DNA of 53,657 bases from Borreliella burgdorferi B31 (GCF_000008685.2 NC_001857.2:1-53657), one strand, 5' to 3'. Shown: positions 32,969 to 41,353, numbered from the stretch's first letter. Made by a program: numbers and translations. Notes: generated by a model from the letters alone, not told the origin.

Positions 32969-34366
32969 ATGTACGAAGAAAACAATAATGAGAATAAATT
33001 CACAATTACATTAGAAGGCGTTCTTGACAGAAATGCCACAAAGAGTAATTTAAAAAAAGAGTTTTTAAGTCTAAAAAGGGAAAATTTTTTCAGTCAGGGT
33101 TTTGGTGGTTTGGGTGGAAAAGGTAGTAAGGATTTTTTATCCTTAAGCCTTGAAAAACTTGAAAGTTTGAAAAGACCCAAAAGTGATAATTCTAAAAAAT
33201 CAGCAAGTTTTAAATCTTTAAATGTTTTAGGCAAAATTGATTCTTTTAAGGATTTTCTAGGTCCTGATTTTCAGAAAAACAATCCAAAAAGCGTTTTAAA
33301 AGATTTGGATTTAGACTTAGATTTAAAAGACAAAATCGCTTTGCCTGATGGGCACTTAAATAAGAATAAAAGTAGTCTAAGCTCTTATTTAAAGCCAGAA
33401 GTAGATAAATTGGATCTTGGCTCTCAAGAGCATTCATATTTTAAAACTGAAAATATTAAAAACACTTTTAAGCAGAATTTTGTTAATAATTCTGGTGAAG
33501 CTCAAACTAATCTACCAAAAGACTTTAGATTAGATTCCAATTTTAACAAGACTTTCCCTTTTGGGGATTTGCAAGAACCATTAGGTTTAAAAAATGCAAA
33601 CAGCCAGATTGTTTGGAAAAATTTAATGTCTTTTAGAGATCTTTTTAAAGACTCAAGCCTTGTAGATTTTTTTAATATAAAAAATGGTTTTAATGATTTA
33701 AATTTGCCTTTAGAAGAATTTAAAAATTTAAAAGACAAAAAGACTGCTCTAAGTCTTGAAAATTTGGTTTTCAAAGATGATCAAAAAGAAAGTGCAAATA
33801 AAATACTAAAAAGAAAAAGATCTTTTGAAACAGAGCTTGAGAGAAATGATTTTTTAAGAAAACTTTACATTCTTCAAAGTTCACAAAATTCAAATCCAGA
33901 TTCAAATTTAAATTCAAATTCAAATGATTTCTCTTTTATGGTTGAGCTTGCACAGAAATTAAAAAACGAAGGGCATGCCAAAAATGATTCAAAAGCAATT
34001 AGCTTGGTAAGTGATTTTCTAAGGGGTGAGAATAATTTAGAAAAAGTTTTAAGTTTTAGGATGCCAACAATGTCTTTAAAGAGTCCGGGGCAGCCTGAAG
34101 TTTTAAATAGCAAAATAATAAACACTGCCTTTGAGCCTGGATTAGACTCAATTTTGGAAAAAACTTTAGAACTTTTGGAGTGGGCTAAAAATTACGATTT
34201 TACAAGCAGTGTGCTAGACCCATTAAGAAATACTTTTTCAAATCTTGGTAGTATTTTGGCGCAAGCTTTTGAAAGTTTACCTTTGGTTGAGCACATGACA
34301 AATTTGCTAAATAGCGCTAGTGAATTAAATTCAAGAGGAATTGATGACGATTCTAGAATGCCTTAA
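32969..34366 (+). CDS. Probable tail tape measure protein, DUF759 family (BBA50)
   Basis: A 465-residue protein of low complexity rich in Lys, Leu, Ser, Asn and Phe, with many short repeats (SLEKLESLKRPK, PDSNLNSNSND) and a hydrophobic C-terminal region. It is the largest tail gene and follows the chaperone pair, which is the tape measure slot. At 465 residues it predicts a short tail. The start is preceded by AAAGG. Recognised as DUF759 of cp32 phages. Confidence 0.6.
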   Translation: MYEENNNENKFTITLEGVLDRNATKSNLKKEFLSLKRENFFSQGFGGLGGKGSKDFLSLSLEKLESLKRPKSDNSKKSASFKSLNVLGKIDSFKDFLGPDFQKNNPKSVLKDLDLDLDLKDKIALPDGHLNKNKSSLSSYLKPEVDKLDLGSQEHSYFKTENIKNTFKQNFVNNSGEAQTNLPKDFRLDSNFNKTFPFGDLQEPLGLKNANSQIVWKNLMSFRDLFKDSSLVDFFNIKNGFNDLNLPLEEFKNLKDKKTALSLENLVFKDDQKESANKILKRKRSFETELERNDFLRKLYILQSSQNSNPDSNLNSNSNDFSFMVELAQKLKNEGHAKNDSKAISLVSDFLRGENNLEKVLSFRMPTMSLKSPGQPEVLNSKIINTAFEPGLDSILEKTLELLEWAKNYDFTSSVLDPLRNTFSNLGSILAQAFESLPLVEHMTNLLNSASELNSRGIDDDSRMP

Positions 34367-34384
34367 GTGCAAAAGAGGTTTTAA

Positions 34385-34948
34385 GTGATTAAAGAGCAAG
34401 CTAGTAAGTTAATAAAAGAGATTGTAAATCAAATTTCAAGTTTAGCAAGCATTTCTAATTTTGTTTTACTTTTTCCAAGGCTTGATTTTAAAGGCCTTGG
34501 GTACATTCCCCAGCTATTTTTTATTTTTGTAAAGCACGATCTAATAGAAGAAAATCTCTCAAGTGTAAGCTCAGCCCGTGCAGTAATTGATTTTACAAAT
34601 ACAAAAAGTGAATATGTAAACTTTAACATTACTCCAAGGCCTGAGATTGTAACAATTAATAAAGGGATTTTGTCATCTATTTATGATCAAACTTTGATAA
34701 GAGCTTTAAGAGAAACTCCTTTTATGAATAGTGCTTTAGAATTTAATAGCAATTTTATAAAAATGCAATTCAGGCAAAGGTTTAATCTGGGGGTTTATTA
34801 CAGCATGTACAGCCCTTCGGTGGGGTTTCACGAGGTGGTAAGCATTAGTTCATTAAAGCTTAAAGACACAGTTTATCTAGAGGAGGTTGAAATTAGTTTG
34901 CAAGTAAAAATTTGCAAAACGTTTAATATTTTGACTTATAAAGGTTAA
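34385..34948 (+). CDS. Phage tail/baseplate protein, DUF792 family (BBA51)
   Basis: A 187-residue protein with a GTG start and GAGG about 9 nt upstream. A mixed alpha/beta sequence includes NFNITPRPEIVTINKGILSS and RQRFNLGVYYSMYS. It follows the tape measure gene, where myophages encode a protein linking the tube to the baseplate hub. The DUF693 hub-like gene should follow directly, but three secreted-protein genes are inserted first. The role is inferred. Confidence 0.55.
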   Translation: MIKEQASKLIKEIVNQISSLASISNFVLLFPRLDFKGLGYIPQLFFIFVKHDLIEENLSSVSSARAVIDFTNTKSEYVNFNITPRPEIVTINKGILSSIYDQTLIRALRETPFMNSALEFNSNFIKMQFRQRFNLGVYYSMYSPSVGFHEVVSISSLKLKDTVYLEEVEISLQVKICKTFNILTYKG

Positions 34949-34987
34949 AATATTAATTAAAAACATCTAAATATTAGGAGAATATTA

Positions 34988-35833
34988 ATGATAAAATTTA
35001 AACTTATTTTAATATTTTTTTTATTTATTGTTTCAACGACATATGCAAGTGTTGCAAGACCATTTGATTTTAGAAAATGGAATTTCAAAAAAGACATAGA
35101 TTTGGCGTATGTATTAATGCATGATCTTGACAATGGGATTTTAATCAAATCTCAAGATAAAGCTGGCAGCATCAAAAGTCAAGAAGTGCTTACTAAGCTT
35201 AATGCACTGAATGCCTATTGTAATAATTTGCAAAGAATAATAAAAGCAAAACTTGTTAGGGGTAGATTTCAAAAAGAAGTGGAATTACCACTACTTAAGA
35301 TTATTAGAAAATATAAATATTTAACAAGAAATTACAAAAACAAAAGCCTTATTGAAAATCCGGAATATACGAAACTTATTGCAGAGAGAATTATTAAAAA
35401 AGCTCTTTTTCTGGAAAACTATTTTCAATCCAATAGGCTTAAGAATGTAAAATCTGGTGAAAATATTAAAAAAAGAATATCTGACAATCAGAGCAAACTG
35501 AAGTCTTTAAGGAGCAAGCCTAACAAATCTGTTGGTTCAAAGTTTTCAAAAAACTCAAGACCTTCCAAAAGCCCACAAGGTGTAAAAAAATGCAACAAAA
35601 GACGAATCTTAGATAAGTATGATCTTAACGGTGCAGAAAGTGAATTTTTAGATGATCCAAGCCAAGAATCAGACGAGCTAGAAAGAGAGTACCAAGACGA
35701 TGAGCTAGAAAGCGAAGATCCAGATGATGGGGAAAGAGAGTACCAAGATGATCGAGAAAGCAGAGACGATACATTTAATGAAGACCAGAGTGAAGATGAG
35801 TTTTTTGATTCTCTTGAAGATCAGTTTATTTAA
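34988..35833 (+). CDS. Secreted outer membrane protein BBA52
   Basis: A 281-residue protein with TTAGGAG 8 nt upstream. It has a signal peptide (residues 1-20, ending near TYA) but no lipobox. Residues 25-200 are basic and helical. The last 70 residues are extremely acidic with a twice-repeated EREYQDD and many Asp/Glu. I recognise BBA52, an outer membrane protein reported to matter for tick-to-mammal transmission. It sits inside the phage tail operon and is not a typical phage structural protein. Confidence 0.75.
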   Translation: MIKFKLILIFFLFIVSTTYASVARPFDFRKWNFKKDIDLAYVLMHDLDNGILIKSQDKAGSIKSQEVLTKLNALNAYCNNLQRIIKAKLVRGRFQKEVELPLLKIIRKYKYLTRNYKNKSLIENPEYTKLIAERIIKKALFLENYFQSNRLKNVKSGENIKKRISDNQSKLKSLRSKPNKSVGSKFSKNSRPSKSPQGVKKCNKRRILDKYDLNGAESEFLDDPSQESDELEREYQDDELESEDPDDGEREYQDDRESRDDTFNEDQSEDEFFDSLEDQFI

Positions 35834-35881
35834 ATTTTTGAATTTGAATATTTTTTTGATTTGCTTTGGAAGTTTTTAATC

Positions 35882-35909
35882 TTTTAAGTTTAACTTTTTA
35901 AGTTTAATT
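35882..35909 (+). repeat. 14-bp direct repeat after BBA52
   Basis: Two adjacent copies of TTTTAAGTTTAAYT (35882-35895 and 35896-35909) in the gap before BBA53. Confidence 0.75.
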
Positions 35910-35953
35910 TTTTAGGCTTTAAAGCCAGAATAATTTTTATTTGGAGAATATTA

Positions 35954-36229
35954 ATGAGACAATTAATTTTAATTTCTTTTTTATTTTTAAGTTTTAATTT
36001 ATATTCTTATGATCTTCAAGATGACGAAGAGATTGCAGTCAAGTTTTTATACGAAGAAGTAAAAATTAGTGGCAATTTAAACGAAGATCATTCTGTTTCT
36101 TCTGCTGAAGGGTTAATACAAAATGTAATTAATAAAATAGGACCTGAGAATATTTTAAACATTGAGCATAGCATAACTTTTAATGGTTTGTCTGTAATGG
36201 TGATCTATAAAGCCAAAAAGCAAAGGTAG
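35954..36229 (+). CDS. Small secreted protein (BBA53)
   Basis: A 91-residue protein with TTGGAG about 8 nt before the ATG. The signal peptide ends near LYSYD (residues 1-20), and the mature part is a small alpha/beta domain ending MVIYKAKKQR. It is a paralogue of the next gene: both share a KIGxxNxLxIxHxIxFxGLxVxVIYK pattern. It is probably periplasmic or surface-associated. The family is not known to me. Confidence 0.65.
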   Translation: MRQLILISFLFLSFNLYSYDLQDDEEIAVKFLYEEVKISGNLNEDHSVSSAEGLIQNVINKIGPENILNIEHSITFNGLSVMVIYKAKKQR

Positions 36230-36258
36230 CAAGGCATTTACAAGTTTAAGGCAAGTTG

Positions 36259-36534
36259 GTGGCATTTGTGAGAAAAGTTTGTACAATTTTTATTTTATTT
36301 TTTTGTTTGTCTTTCAATTTGCATTCCTATGCTGTTGAGAATGGTGTAGTTATTAAGGTTAAAATTTTCAATTTTAAACTAAATCAGCAGAGATCTTTTG
36401 AGGAATTAGAGAGAGATTTAAGACTTTTTATTCAAAAGATAGGTTCAAAAAATGTGTTAGACATTAATCATAAGATTTTGTTCACCGGGTTAGAAGTTGT
36501 AGTGATGGTGATTTACAAATCAAATAAGGAGTAA
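36259..36534 (+). CDS. Small secreted protein, paralogue of BBA53 (BBA54)
   Basis: About 91 residues. The start is uncertain: TTG 36256 and GTG 36259 are in frame, and AAGG at 36248-36251 suits GTG 36259 (7-nt spacing). The signal peptide covers VRKVCTIFILFFCLSFNLHS. The mature domain matches BBA53 in the KIGSKNVLDINHKILFTGLE pattern. It arose with BBA53 by tandem duplication and ends the three-gene insertion within the tail module. Confidence 0.65.
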   Translation: MAFVRKVCTIFILFFCLSFNLHSYAVENGVVIKVKIFNFKLNQQRSFEELERDLRLFIQKIGSKNVLDINHKILFTGLEVVVMVIYKSNKE

Positions 36535-36621
36535 AAAATTAAATTTTGCTTTTAGGCTGATTTGTTAAGAATTTAATCAATCAATTTAATATTGATTTAA
36601 AAGGAGTTTTATTTAAAAAAG

Positions 36622-37551
36622 ATGTTAATATTTCAGTACGATTTTAAGATTGAATTTTACAATACAGTTAATTCTAAGAATAGCATTGGCGGCAGGCTTT
36701 CAGGCCTTAGGCCCAGAGTTGTTATTACCACTCAAAATGGTGCTCCTGATTTGAATATTTTTATTCAAAATACATATTCTGAGAATAATTTAATAACTAG
36801 TAAAAAGGCTAAACTTCAAATTTTTAATGTGCCTTTAGATTTTTCTGATTTTAAAACTGCAGACATTGTAAAAATTTATTATAAAAAGTTTTCAGATCAG
36901 CAAGATTACCAGTTTATTATGGCTGGGTATTTGGGAGCGCCTGTTGAGAGAATTGGTGGGGCTGAGAATTTTAGTTTTGAGTGTGAATTGTATCTTTTGT
37001 CCAGAGCAACCTTTTTAGAGAGAAAATTTGAGTATAAGAATTTCAAAGGCAGCACTATTGCTGATGCAATAAATTATGCGTTTAAGGACAAAGCAATTTT
37101 TTTTATGAATGAGCTTGAAAAAACAAAAGTGATCAAAGAGAGCTTTGCTTGTAACTCGCCAAAAGGATTAATAGAATACCTAAGGCGGCAAGGATACGTT
37201 GACGCTGTGATTGTTGATATTGGAAATCCCGGGCAAGATGTTGATTTGAAATTTATTTTCATGAATTTTGAACAGTTTGGCGCTGCTGAGTACAAAAGAC
37301 TTGAAGATTATGGGCTTTTGTTTGTACCTCAAAAGGATGCTTTAGGTTTTAAGTCTGGTTTAAGTTTGTATCAAGCGCAAGTGATGTTTACTCACAACAT
37401 TAAGATTGCAGATAATCTAAGCTTTAAAGACAGACATGGAAATACTCTTGACTGCAAGGTTAAAAACACCAGTGCCAGATTAAGTAGTACCAGAGAGTGT
37501 GTTTTAAACCTAGAGCTTTACTCTAAAGGGGAAATGTATTATGCAAAATAA
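36622..37551 (+). CDS. Probable baseplate hub protein, DUF693 family (BBA55)
   Basis: A 309-residue protein with AAAAGGAG upstream. The beta-rich N-terminal half and KGSTIADAINYAFKDKAIFF (residues 145-164) resemble late-control gpD/gp27-type hub proteins. It overlaps the next gene by 11 nt, and that gene encodes a spike; hub plus spike is the standard pair at the tail tip. Recognised as DUF693 of cp32 phages. Confidence 0.65.
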   Translation: MLIFQYDFKIEFYNTVNSKNSIGGRLSGLRPRVVITTQNGAPDLNIFIQNTYSENNLITSKKAKLQIFNVPLDFSDFKTADIVKIYYKKFSDQQDYQFIMAGYLGAPVERIGGAENFSFECELYLLSRATFLERKFEYKNFKGSTIADAINYAFKDKAIFFMNELEKTKVIKESFACNSPKGLIEYLRRQGYVDAVIVDIGNPGQDVDLKFIFMNFEQFGAAEYKRLEDYGLLFVPQKDALGFKSGLSLYQAQVMFTHNIKIADNLSFKDRHGNTLDCKVKNTSARLSSTRECVLNLELYSKGEMYYAK

Positions 37552-38110
37552 TGATTTTCGCACAGGGTCAGGCAGCCTAAAAGGTTCTTCTACTGGTGTG
37601 TTAAAGCAATTTCTTTTTGAAAATGTTTTTATTTGTAGAATAGGTGTTATTAAAAGTTTTGACTTTGAAACTCAAAAGGGCGTTGTTACTATTAAAGAGT
37701 ACGAAGGGTTAGAGATTAGTACTTGTAGTATATCTAACTTTAATTTTGATTTAACAGCAGAAGATGAGGTGATTTTACTTCAAAGTAATTTTAATATTTT
37801 CCAAGAAAGTGATAATAATCATTTTGATAAAAATTATTTCTACATTCTAAGTGTTCTTAATCCTAAAAAAATTGGCATTAGGCTTGATCAGTTTGAATTG
37901 AGCGTGCAAGAGCTTGGTGCGCAAAGTGAGAATATAAAATTTAAAGCAAAAAAATTGATCATTGATGTGGATAATATTGAAATTAAAGGCAATTTAAAGA
38001 TTAATGGAACTAAGTTTGAAAATCATATGCACAGTTCTGGTACTCTAACTTATGTTAATAGTAGTGGTGTGCCAACAACTACAACCGGAAAAACAGGCCC
38101 GATTGCTTAA
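37541..38110 (+). CDS. Probable baseplate spike protein, DUF777 family (BBA56)
   Basis: A 189-residue protein overlapping the hub gene by 11 nt. An OB-like N-terminal domain with GVVTIKEYEGLEIS is followed by beta-helix-like repeats (LKINGTKFENHMHSSGT) and a Thr-rich tip (GVPTTTTGKTGPIA). The HMH triplet (about residue 165) fits the HxH motif that binds iron at the apex of P2 gpV and Mu gp45 spikes. It ends the plus-strand phage operon; the next genes in cp32 order lie at 5314. Confidence 0.7.
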   Translation: MQNNDFRTGSGSLKGSSTGVLKQFLFENVFICRIGVIKSFDFETQKGVVTIKEYEGLEISTCSISNFNFDLTAEDEVILLQSNFNIFQESDNNHFDKNYFYILSVLNPKKIGIRLDQFELSVQELGAQSENIKFKAKKLIIDVDNIEIKGNLKINGTKFENHMHSSGTLTYVNSSGVPTTTTGKTGPIA

Positions 38111-38160
38111 AATAGTTTTTTCTTTTGCTTTTTCTTTTTTAGTGTAGCTTTGCCAAAGAT

Positions 38161-39405
38161 TTATTGATAATTTTTTTCTACCAATAAGATTAAGTTTATT
38201 ACCTGGTTTGCAAATTCTTTTGTTGCGTTAATTATTTTGCTGATGCTGTTGGTTGTTAATTTGGACTCAGCTTTTAGTTGTTCTTTTGTGTTTTTGTATT
38301 CATTTTTAACTTTAGTAAATTTTTCAGCCAAAACTTTATATTCTTGAGCTGTCAATTTGTTGTAAAATTTTGGGTTTGGGTGAAACTTAAAGCCCAAGTC
38401 CCAGTCTATTTGACTTGAATTTTCTTTTTCCTGCCATTTTTTAGCAGCATCTATGACCTTTTTTATTGTGCTTGTTCCTAGGGGATCTTTAGTGTCTTCA
38501 AAAATAAGCTCACTTTTGTTTAGCTCTTCGAGCAATCTGTTTTTTATTATTTCTATGTTCTCGGTATTAGTATTATTAATGTTGCTCTCAGTTGATTCTT
38601 TTTTTGCGCTTGGAGAGTTTTCTTGATCCTTTGGTAAATTTTCAAGCTCTCTAAATTCTTTAGATGTTTCTAAATTTTTTATTGCATTTAGCGCTTTATC
38701 TAGAGAGTCTCTAACTTGCTTTAAGTATTCTTTTGTTATGAATTTGTCATCATTTTTTAAGTGAGTGGTGTATTTTTGGTTTTGTGCTAAGGTTATTGTG
38801 TTTTTGTTTAAAGTTGCATTTTCTAAAGAGTTATTTCCTAAAGTGACATTTTCTTCTTTGTGGTCAAAAATTTTGTCTTTGTTGTTATTAATTTCTTCTT
38901 CTTCAATTGTGGTAAGTATTGTTTCGTTGGTGGTTGTTGAAATTTTAAATTCTACTGTAGTTGGATTTAAAAATTTTTGCATATTTTCGCCCAATTCTTG
39001 ATCTGTGATCTCGTCAGAAGCTCCAATTAACAATAATTTTTCTTGTATTTTTGCAATTTCTTCTTCTGATTTTGCCATATTTGCTTCTTCTGGTTCTTCT
39101 AGTGGCATTAAGCTTTCGCTGCCAAATTCAGATTTTAAGGACATCTCTTGTTTTCCAGGTTCGATTTTTTCAATTTCTAAAATAGGGGGTGTGCTTTGAT
39201 TTATGTTTGATTCAGGTTCTTTTTTTAATTTAGGGTCTGATTCAAGCTGCAAGCTGTTCTTAATGACTTCTGAAATATTTTTTAATTTATATTCGTTTAA
39301 GGCTTTGTTTTTATCGTTTGTATCCATATTTGCATTACAGCTAATAACTAGCAGCAATGTTGTAAATATTGCAATTTTTAAAGCTTTTCTAAGCTTGCCG
39401 TTCAA
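38161..39405 (-). CDS. Surface lipoprotein BBA57
   Basis: A 414-residue lipoprotein with lipobox at Cys23 (LLLVISC). A long Glu-, Lys-, Asn- and Thr-rich tether follows (residues 24-220), then a helical domain at 225-414 (YLKQVRDSLDKALNAIKNLE). Recognised as BBA57, an lp54 lipoprotein reported to be expressed early in mammalian infection. Start: AAGGAG 7 nt upstream. It faces the phage operon across 50 bp. Confidence 0.75.
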   Translation of the reverse strand: MNGKLRKALKIAIFTTLLLVISCNANMDTNDKNKALNEYKLKNISEVIKNSLQLESDPKLKKEPESNINQSTPPILEIEKIEPGKQEMSLKSEFGSESLMPLEEPEEANMAKSEEEIAKIQEKLLLIGASDEITDQELGENMQKFLNPTTVEFKISTTTNETILTTIEEEEINNNKDKIFDHKEENVTLGNNSLENATLNKNTITLAQNQKYTTHLKNDDKFITKEYLKQVRDSLDKALNAIKNLETSKEFRELENLPKDQENSPSAKKESTESNINNTNTENIEIIKNRLLEELNKSELIFEDTKDPLGTSTIKKVIDAAKKWQEKENSSQIDWDLGFKFHPNPKFYNKLTAQEYKVLAEKFTKVKNEYKNTKEQLKAESKLTTNSISKIINATKEFANQVINLILLVEKNYQ

Positions 39406-39485
39406 AGCCTCTCACTCCTTTAAAAAAGAATATTGAGAAACATTATACCACATTTTTTGCATTTTGATTTTATTTTTAAATATAA

Positions 39486-39506
39486 AAATCCCCTTTAAGG
39501 GGATTT
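39486..39506. terminator. Short strong hairpin upstream of BBA57
   Basis: AAATCCCCT (39486-39494) pairs perfectly with AGGGGATTT (39498-39506) around 3 nt. It lies in the 467-bp gap between BBA57 and BBA59, where a transcript from the right could end. Confidence 0.6.
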
Positions 39507-39714
39507 AAGGGGGTATCATAGATTTTGTACTATTTTTTTAAATTTTTATTCTTACTATTTTTTTAAAATTAAAATTTAACAATATATAATGCGTTGCCTT
39601 TGGCTCATTTGTAATTTGGTGTTGAAGTAGTGGTGCTGTTTTTAAATTTTCTAAATTTTTCTAAAACTCTAAGCACCATTCTTCTTTTTTATATTGATAC
39701 AAAGGATTTGCTTT

Positions 39715-39727
39715 GTACTAAGTGTAC
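39715..39727. promoter_or_regulatory. GTACTAAGTGTAC near-palindrome
   Basis: Shares CTAAGTGTAC with the palindrome over the parA stop (14299-14313). It lies about 40 bp before the 19-residue ORF. Confidence 0.35.
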
Positions 39728-39773
39728 AGCATACTTAGAATTTTTCAGATTTATCAATAAAGGAGAACATCGG

Positions 39774-39833
39774 ATGAAAATCGATGTTCCTTTGAATATA
39801 TTAAGATATTTAAATGTAGGCGTAAGATTTTAA
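39774..39833 (+). CDS. Possible 19-residue peptide
   Basis: ATG at 39774 has a strong AAAGGAG 8 nt upstream and encodes a 19-residue product, MKIDVPLNILRYLNVGVRF. The ribosome site lies in an imperfect inverted repeat with CGATGTTCC just after the start, so the mRNA could fold over it. It may be the start of a lost gene. The upstream part of 39507-39773 has a GTACTAAGTGTAC palindrome (39715-39727) but no other gene. Confidence 0.3.
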   Translation: MKIDVPLNILRYLNVGVRF

Positions 39834-39872
39834 CTATTAGCTAATAAAATGCTTTTAAAATATGAAAATGAT

Positions 39873-40112
39873 TTAATTGCTCTGCTCACTCTCTTCATTT
39901 TGATCATCATCATCTTCTTCTTCGGGGTTGTTGTCAGCATTTTCTTCTATTGAGGCTTTTGATTGTGGGTTTTTCTTTTTTTCATCTTTTTTTTCTTGTT
40001 CTAATTCTTTGTGCACATTGTTAAGAATAGAATCTATTAAAATCCCACGACCAATTGCACTGCAAGACACAATAAATATTGAAAATGAAATAAATATTAT
40101 TTTTTTAACCAT
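39873..40112 (-). CDS. Small acidic lipoprotein BBA59
   Basis: A 79-residue lipoprotein with lipobox at Cys17 (FIVSC). A short helical piece (GRGILIDSILNNVHKELEQE) is followed by a charged tail that changes from lysine-rich to nearly all Asp, Glu and Asn (EEEDDDDQNEESEQSN). Start: AAAGGA 8 nt upstream. Recognised as the BBA59 lipoprotein. The acidic tail suggests electrostatic binding of metal or a basic partner, but this is a guess. Confidence 0.75.
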   Translation of the reverse strand: MVKKIIFISFSIFIVSCSAIGRGILIDSILNNVHKELEQEKKDEKKKNPQSKASIEENADNNPEEEDDDDQNEESEQSN

Positions 40113-40211
40113 TTAATCATTCCTTTAACCTAAGCAATTTAGATGTAATTATATATCATTGGATTTAATTAATCAATTAAATGTATTTTATTTTTAAAGC
40201 CCGATTTAATT

Positions 40212-41045
40212 TTACACTAATTCTTTTTGAATTACTAATTTTAGATTATTTAAGTCTGTTATTGTGTCTAAAATTTTAGTGAAATTTTTATTCATTTGAA
40301 AGACTTGTTCGTGAGGCAGTAGGTCCAATTCTATTGTTTTTTCGCTAATAGTCACTTTGTTGTAATCTATTGAATGATAATCTTTTTTGTTTTTTATTTG
40401 AAATCTATAGATAGGATTTAAGTATTTCTCACCAGTACCCTTTTTAATTGTGTCTTTAAGGTCTTTTAAAATATAATCTTTGGGTTTTTGGATGTCGTTT
40501 GGGGGATTGAGCATGATGTTAATAGTGTTGTTGTTATTTTTATCTTTAAGGGTTAAGACAAATAATAAGTCTTGATTTTGGAAGAAATTCTCAATATTTT
40601 TAATTTCTTTGAAATTTTTTAAAGTTGAGCTTTTTGGATTTTCTGGGGCTTTAAAGTCTAACAATTTTTTATTTATTAAGATGCTCAAAGACTCCACTTT
40701 CCCCTGTGTGGGCAAGATTTTATCTTCTGGTTTTAGAAATTCCTTTTCTCTTGTGATGCTAAAATCAAGAGTGAATGTTTGAATCGGATAAGCTTGCTTG
40801 TAGTACTTCTCAATGCTTTTTGGAATTTGATTTGATTCCCTTATTTCTACCGTTTGAATTGATACCGTAGGGATTATTTTTGCTGCATTTTGTTTCTGTT
40901 TTTCAGGCTCTTGTTTTTCAATATTTTGTTTTTCAGATTCTTGCTTTTCAGATGTTTTTTCTTTGGTTTTTTGTTCTTTATTTATAGATAAATCACAAGA
41001 CAAGATCAAAATTTCTAGTAATATTAAAATTACTTTTTTGCTCAT
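40212..41045 (-). CDS. Surface lipoprotein P27 (BBA60)
   Basis: A 277-residue lipoprotein with lipobox at Cys17 (LILSC) and a tether of Lys-Glu-Gln repeats (KQESEKQNIEKQEPEKQKQ, residues 33-52). Residues 85-277 form a mixed alpha/beta domain (TLDFSITREKEFLKPEDKIL). Start: AAGGAGA 6 nt upstream. This domain aligns by eye with the whole of the neighbouring BBA61 protein. Recognised as P27. Confidence 0.8.
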   Translation of the reverse strand: MSKKVILILLEILILSCDLSINKEQKTKEKTSEKQESEKQNIEKQEPEKQKQNAAKIIPTVSIQTVEIRESNQIPKSIEKYYKQAYPIQTFTLDFSITREKEFLKPEDKILPTQGKVESLSILINKKLLDFKAPENPKSSTLKNFKEIKNIENFFQNQDLLFVLTLKDKNNNNTINIMLNPPNDIQKPKDYILKDLKDTIKKGTGEKYLNPIYRFQIKNKKDYHSIDYNKVTISEKTIELDLLPHEQVFQMNKNFTKILDTITDLNNLKLVIQKELV

Positions 41046-41156
41046 TTATTTCTCCTTATCCTTTGGTTTTTTCATTATATAATTAATATTAATTATTAAT
41101 AAGTTGTTTTAAAGCTAATTTGATTAAATTTATTAAAAATAATAGAAATTAATTAT

Positions 41157-41266
41157 TGAAAAAAGAAGTTCTCTAATGCAAAAGAACTTCTTTGGAGGTA
41201 GTTAAAAGTAGTGTTATTTCATATTGATTTAAACAGTCTACTGGCCTTGATGAAGTATGTAGCTAT
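41157..41266 (-). ncRNA. Candidate ~110-nt small RNA
   Basis: The minus strand carries GCTATACTT (-10 TATACT, 41273-41278), which fits the RpoS consensus. About 75 nt after the predicted start is a perfect 11-bp hairpin (41183-41193 with 41162-41172) followed by six T. No ORF with a ribosome site lies between. The unit is isolated between BBA61 and BBA60. It could also be an attenuated leader for BBA60, but 117 bp and a terminator separate them. Confidence 0.45.
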
Positions 41267-41272
41267 TCTTAA

Positions 41273-41284
41273 AGTATAGCTCAC
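41273..41284 (-). promoter_or_regulatory. RpoS-like promoter of the candidate small RNA
   Basis: Minus-strand TGTGAGCTATACTT, with C before the -10 and no good -35. It matches the sequence upstream of BBA05 and dbpBA in the GTGRGCTAWA core. Confidence 0.5.
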
Positions 41285-41323
41285 ATTTTAAAATATGAAT
41301 TTTACTTATTTTTAAAATTTGTA

Positions 41324-41353
41324 CAAAGAAGGCTCGCGTTGGGAGCCTCTTTG
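41324..41353 (-). terminator. Terminator of BBA61
   Basis: CAAAGAAGGCTC pairs with GAGCCTCTTTG (41324-41353) with one bulged base, 43 bp after the BBA61 stop. Confidence 0.65.

Noticed and set aside
39630..39773. Upstream part of a 67-codon plus-strand frame before the 19-residue ORF
   Set aside because: No ribosome site at its start and only the last 20 codons follow a strong one.
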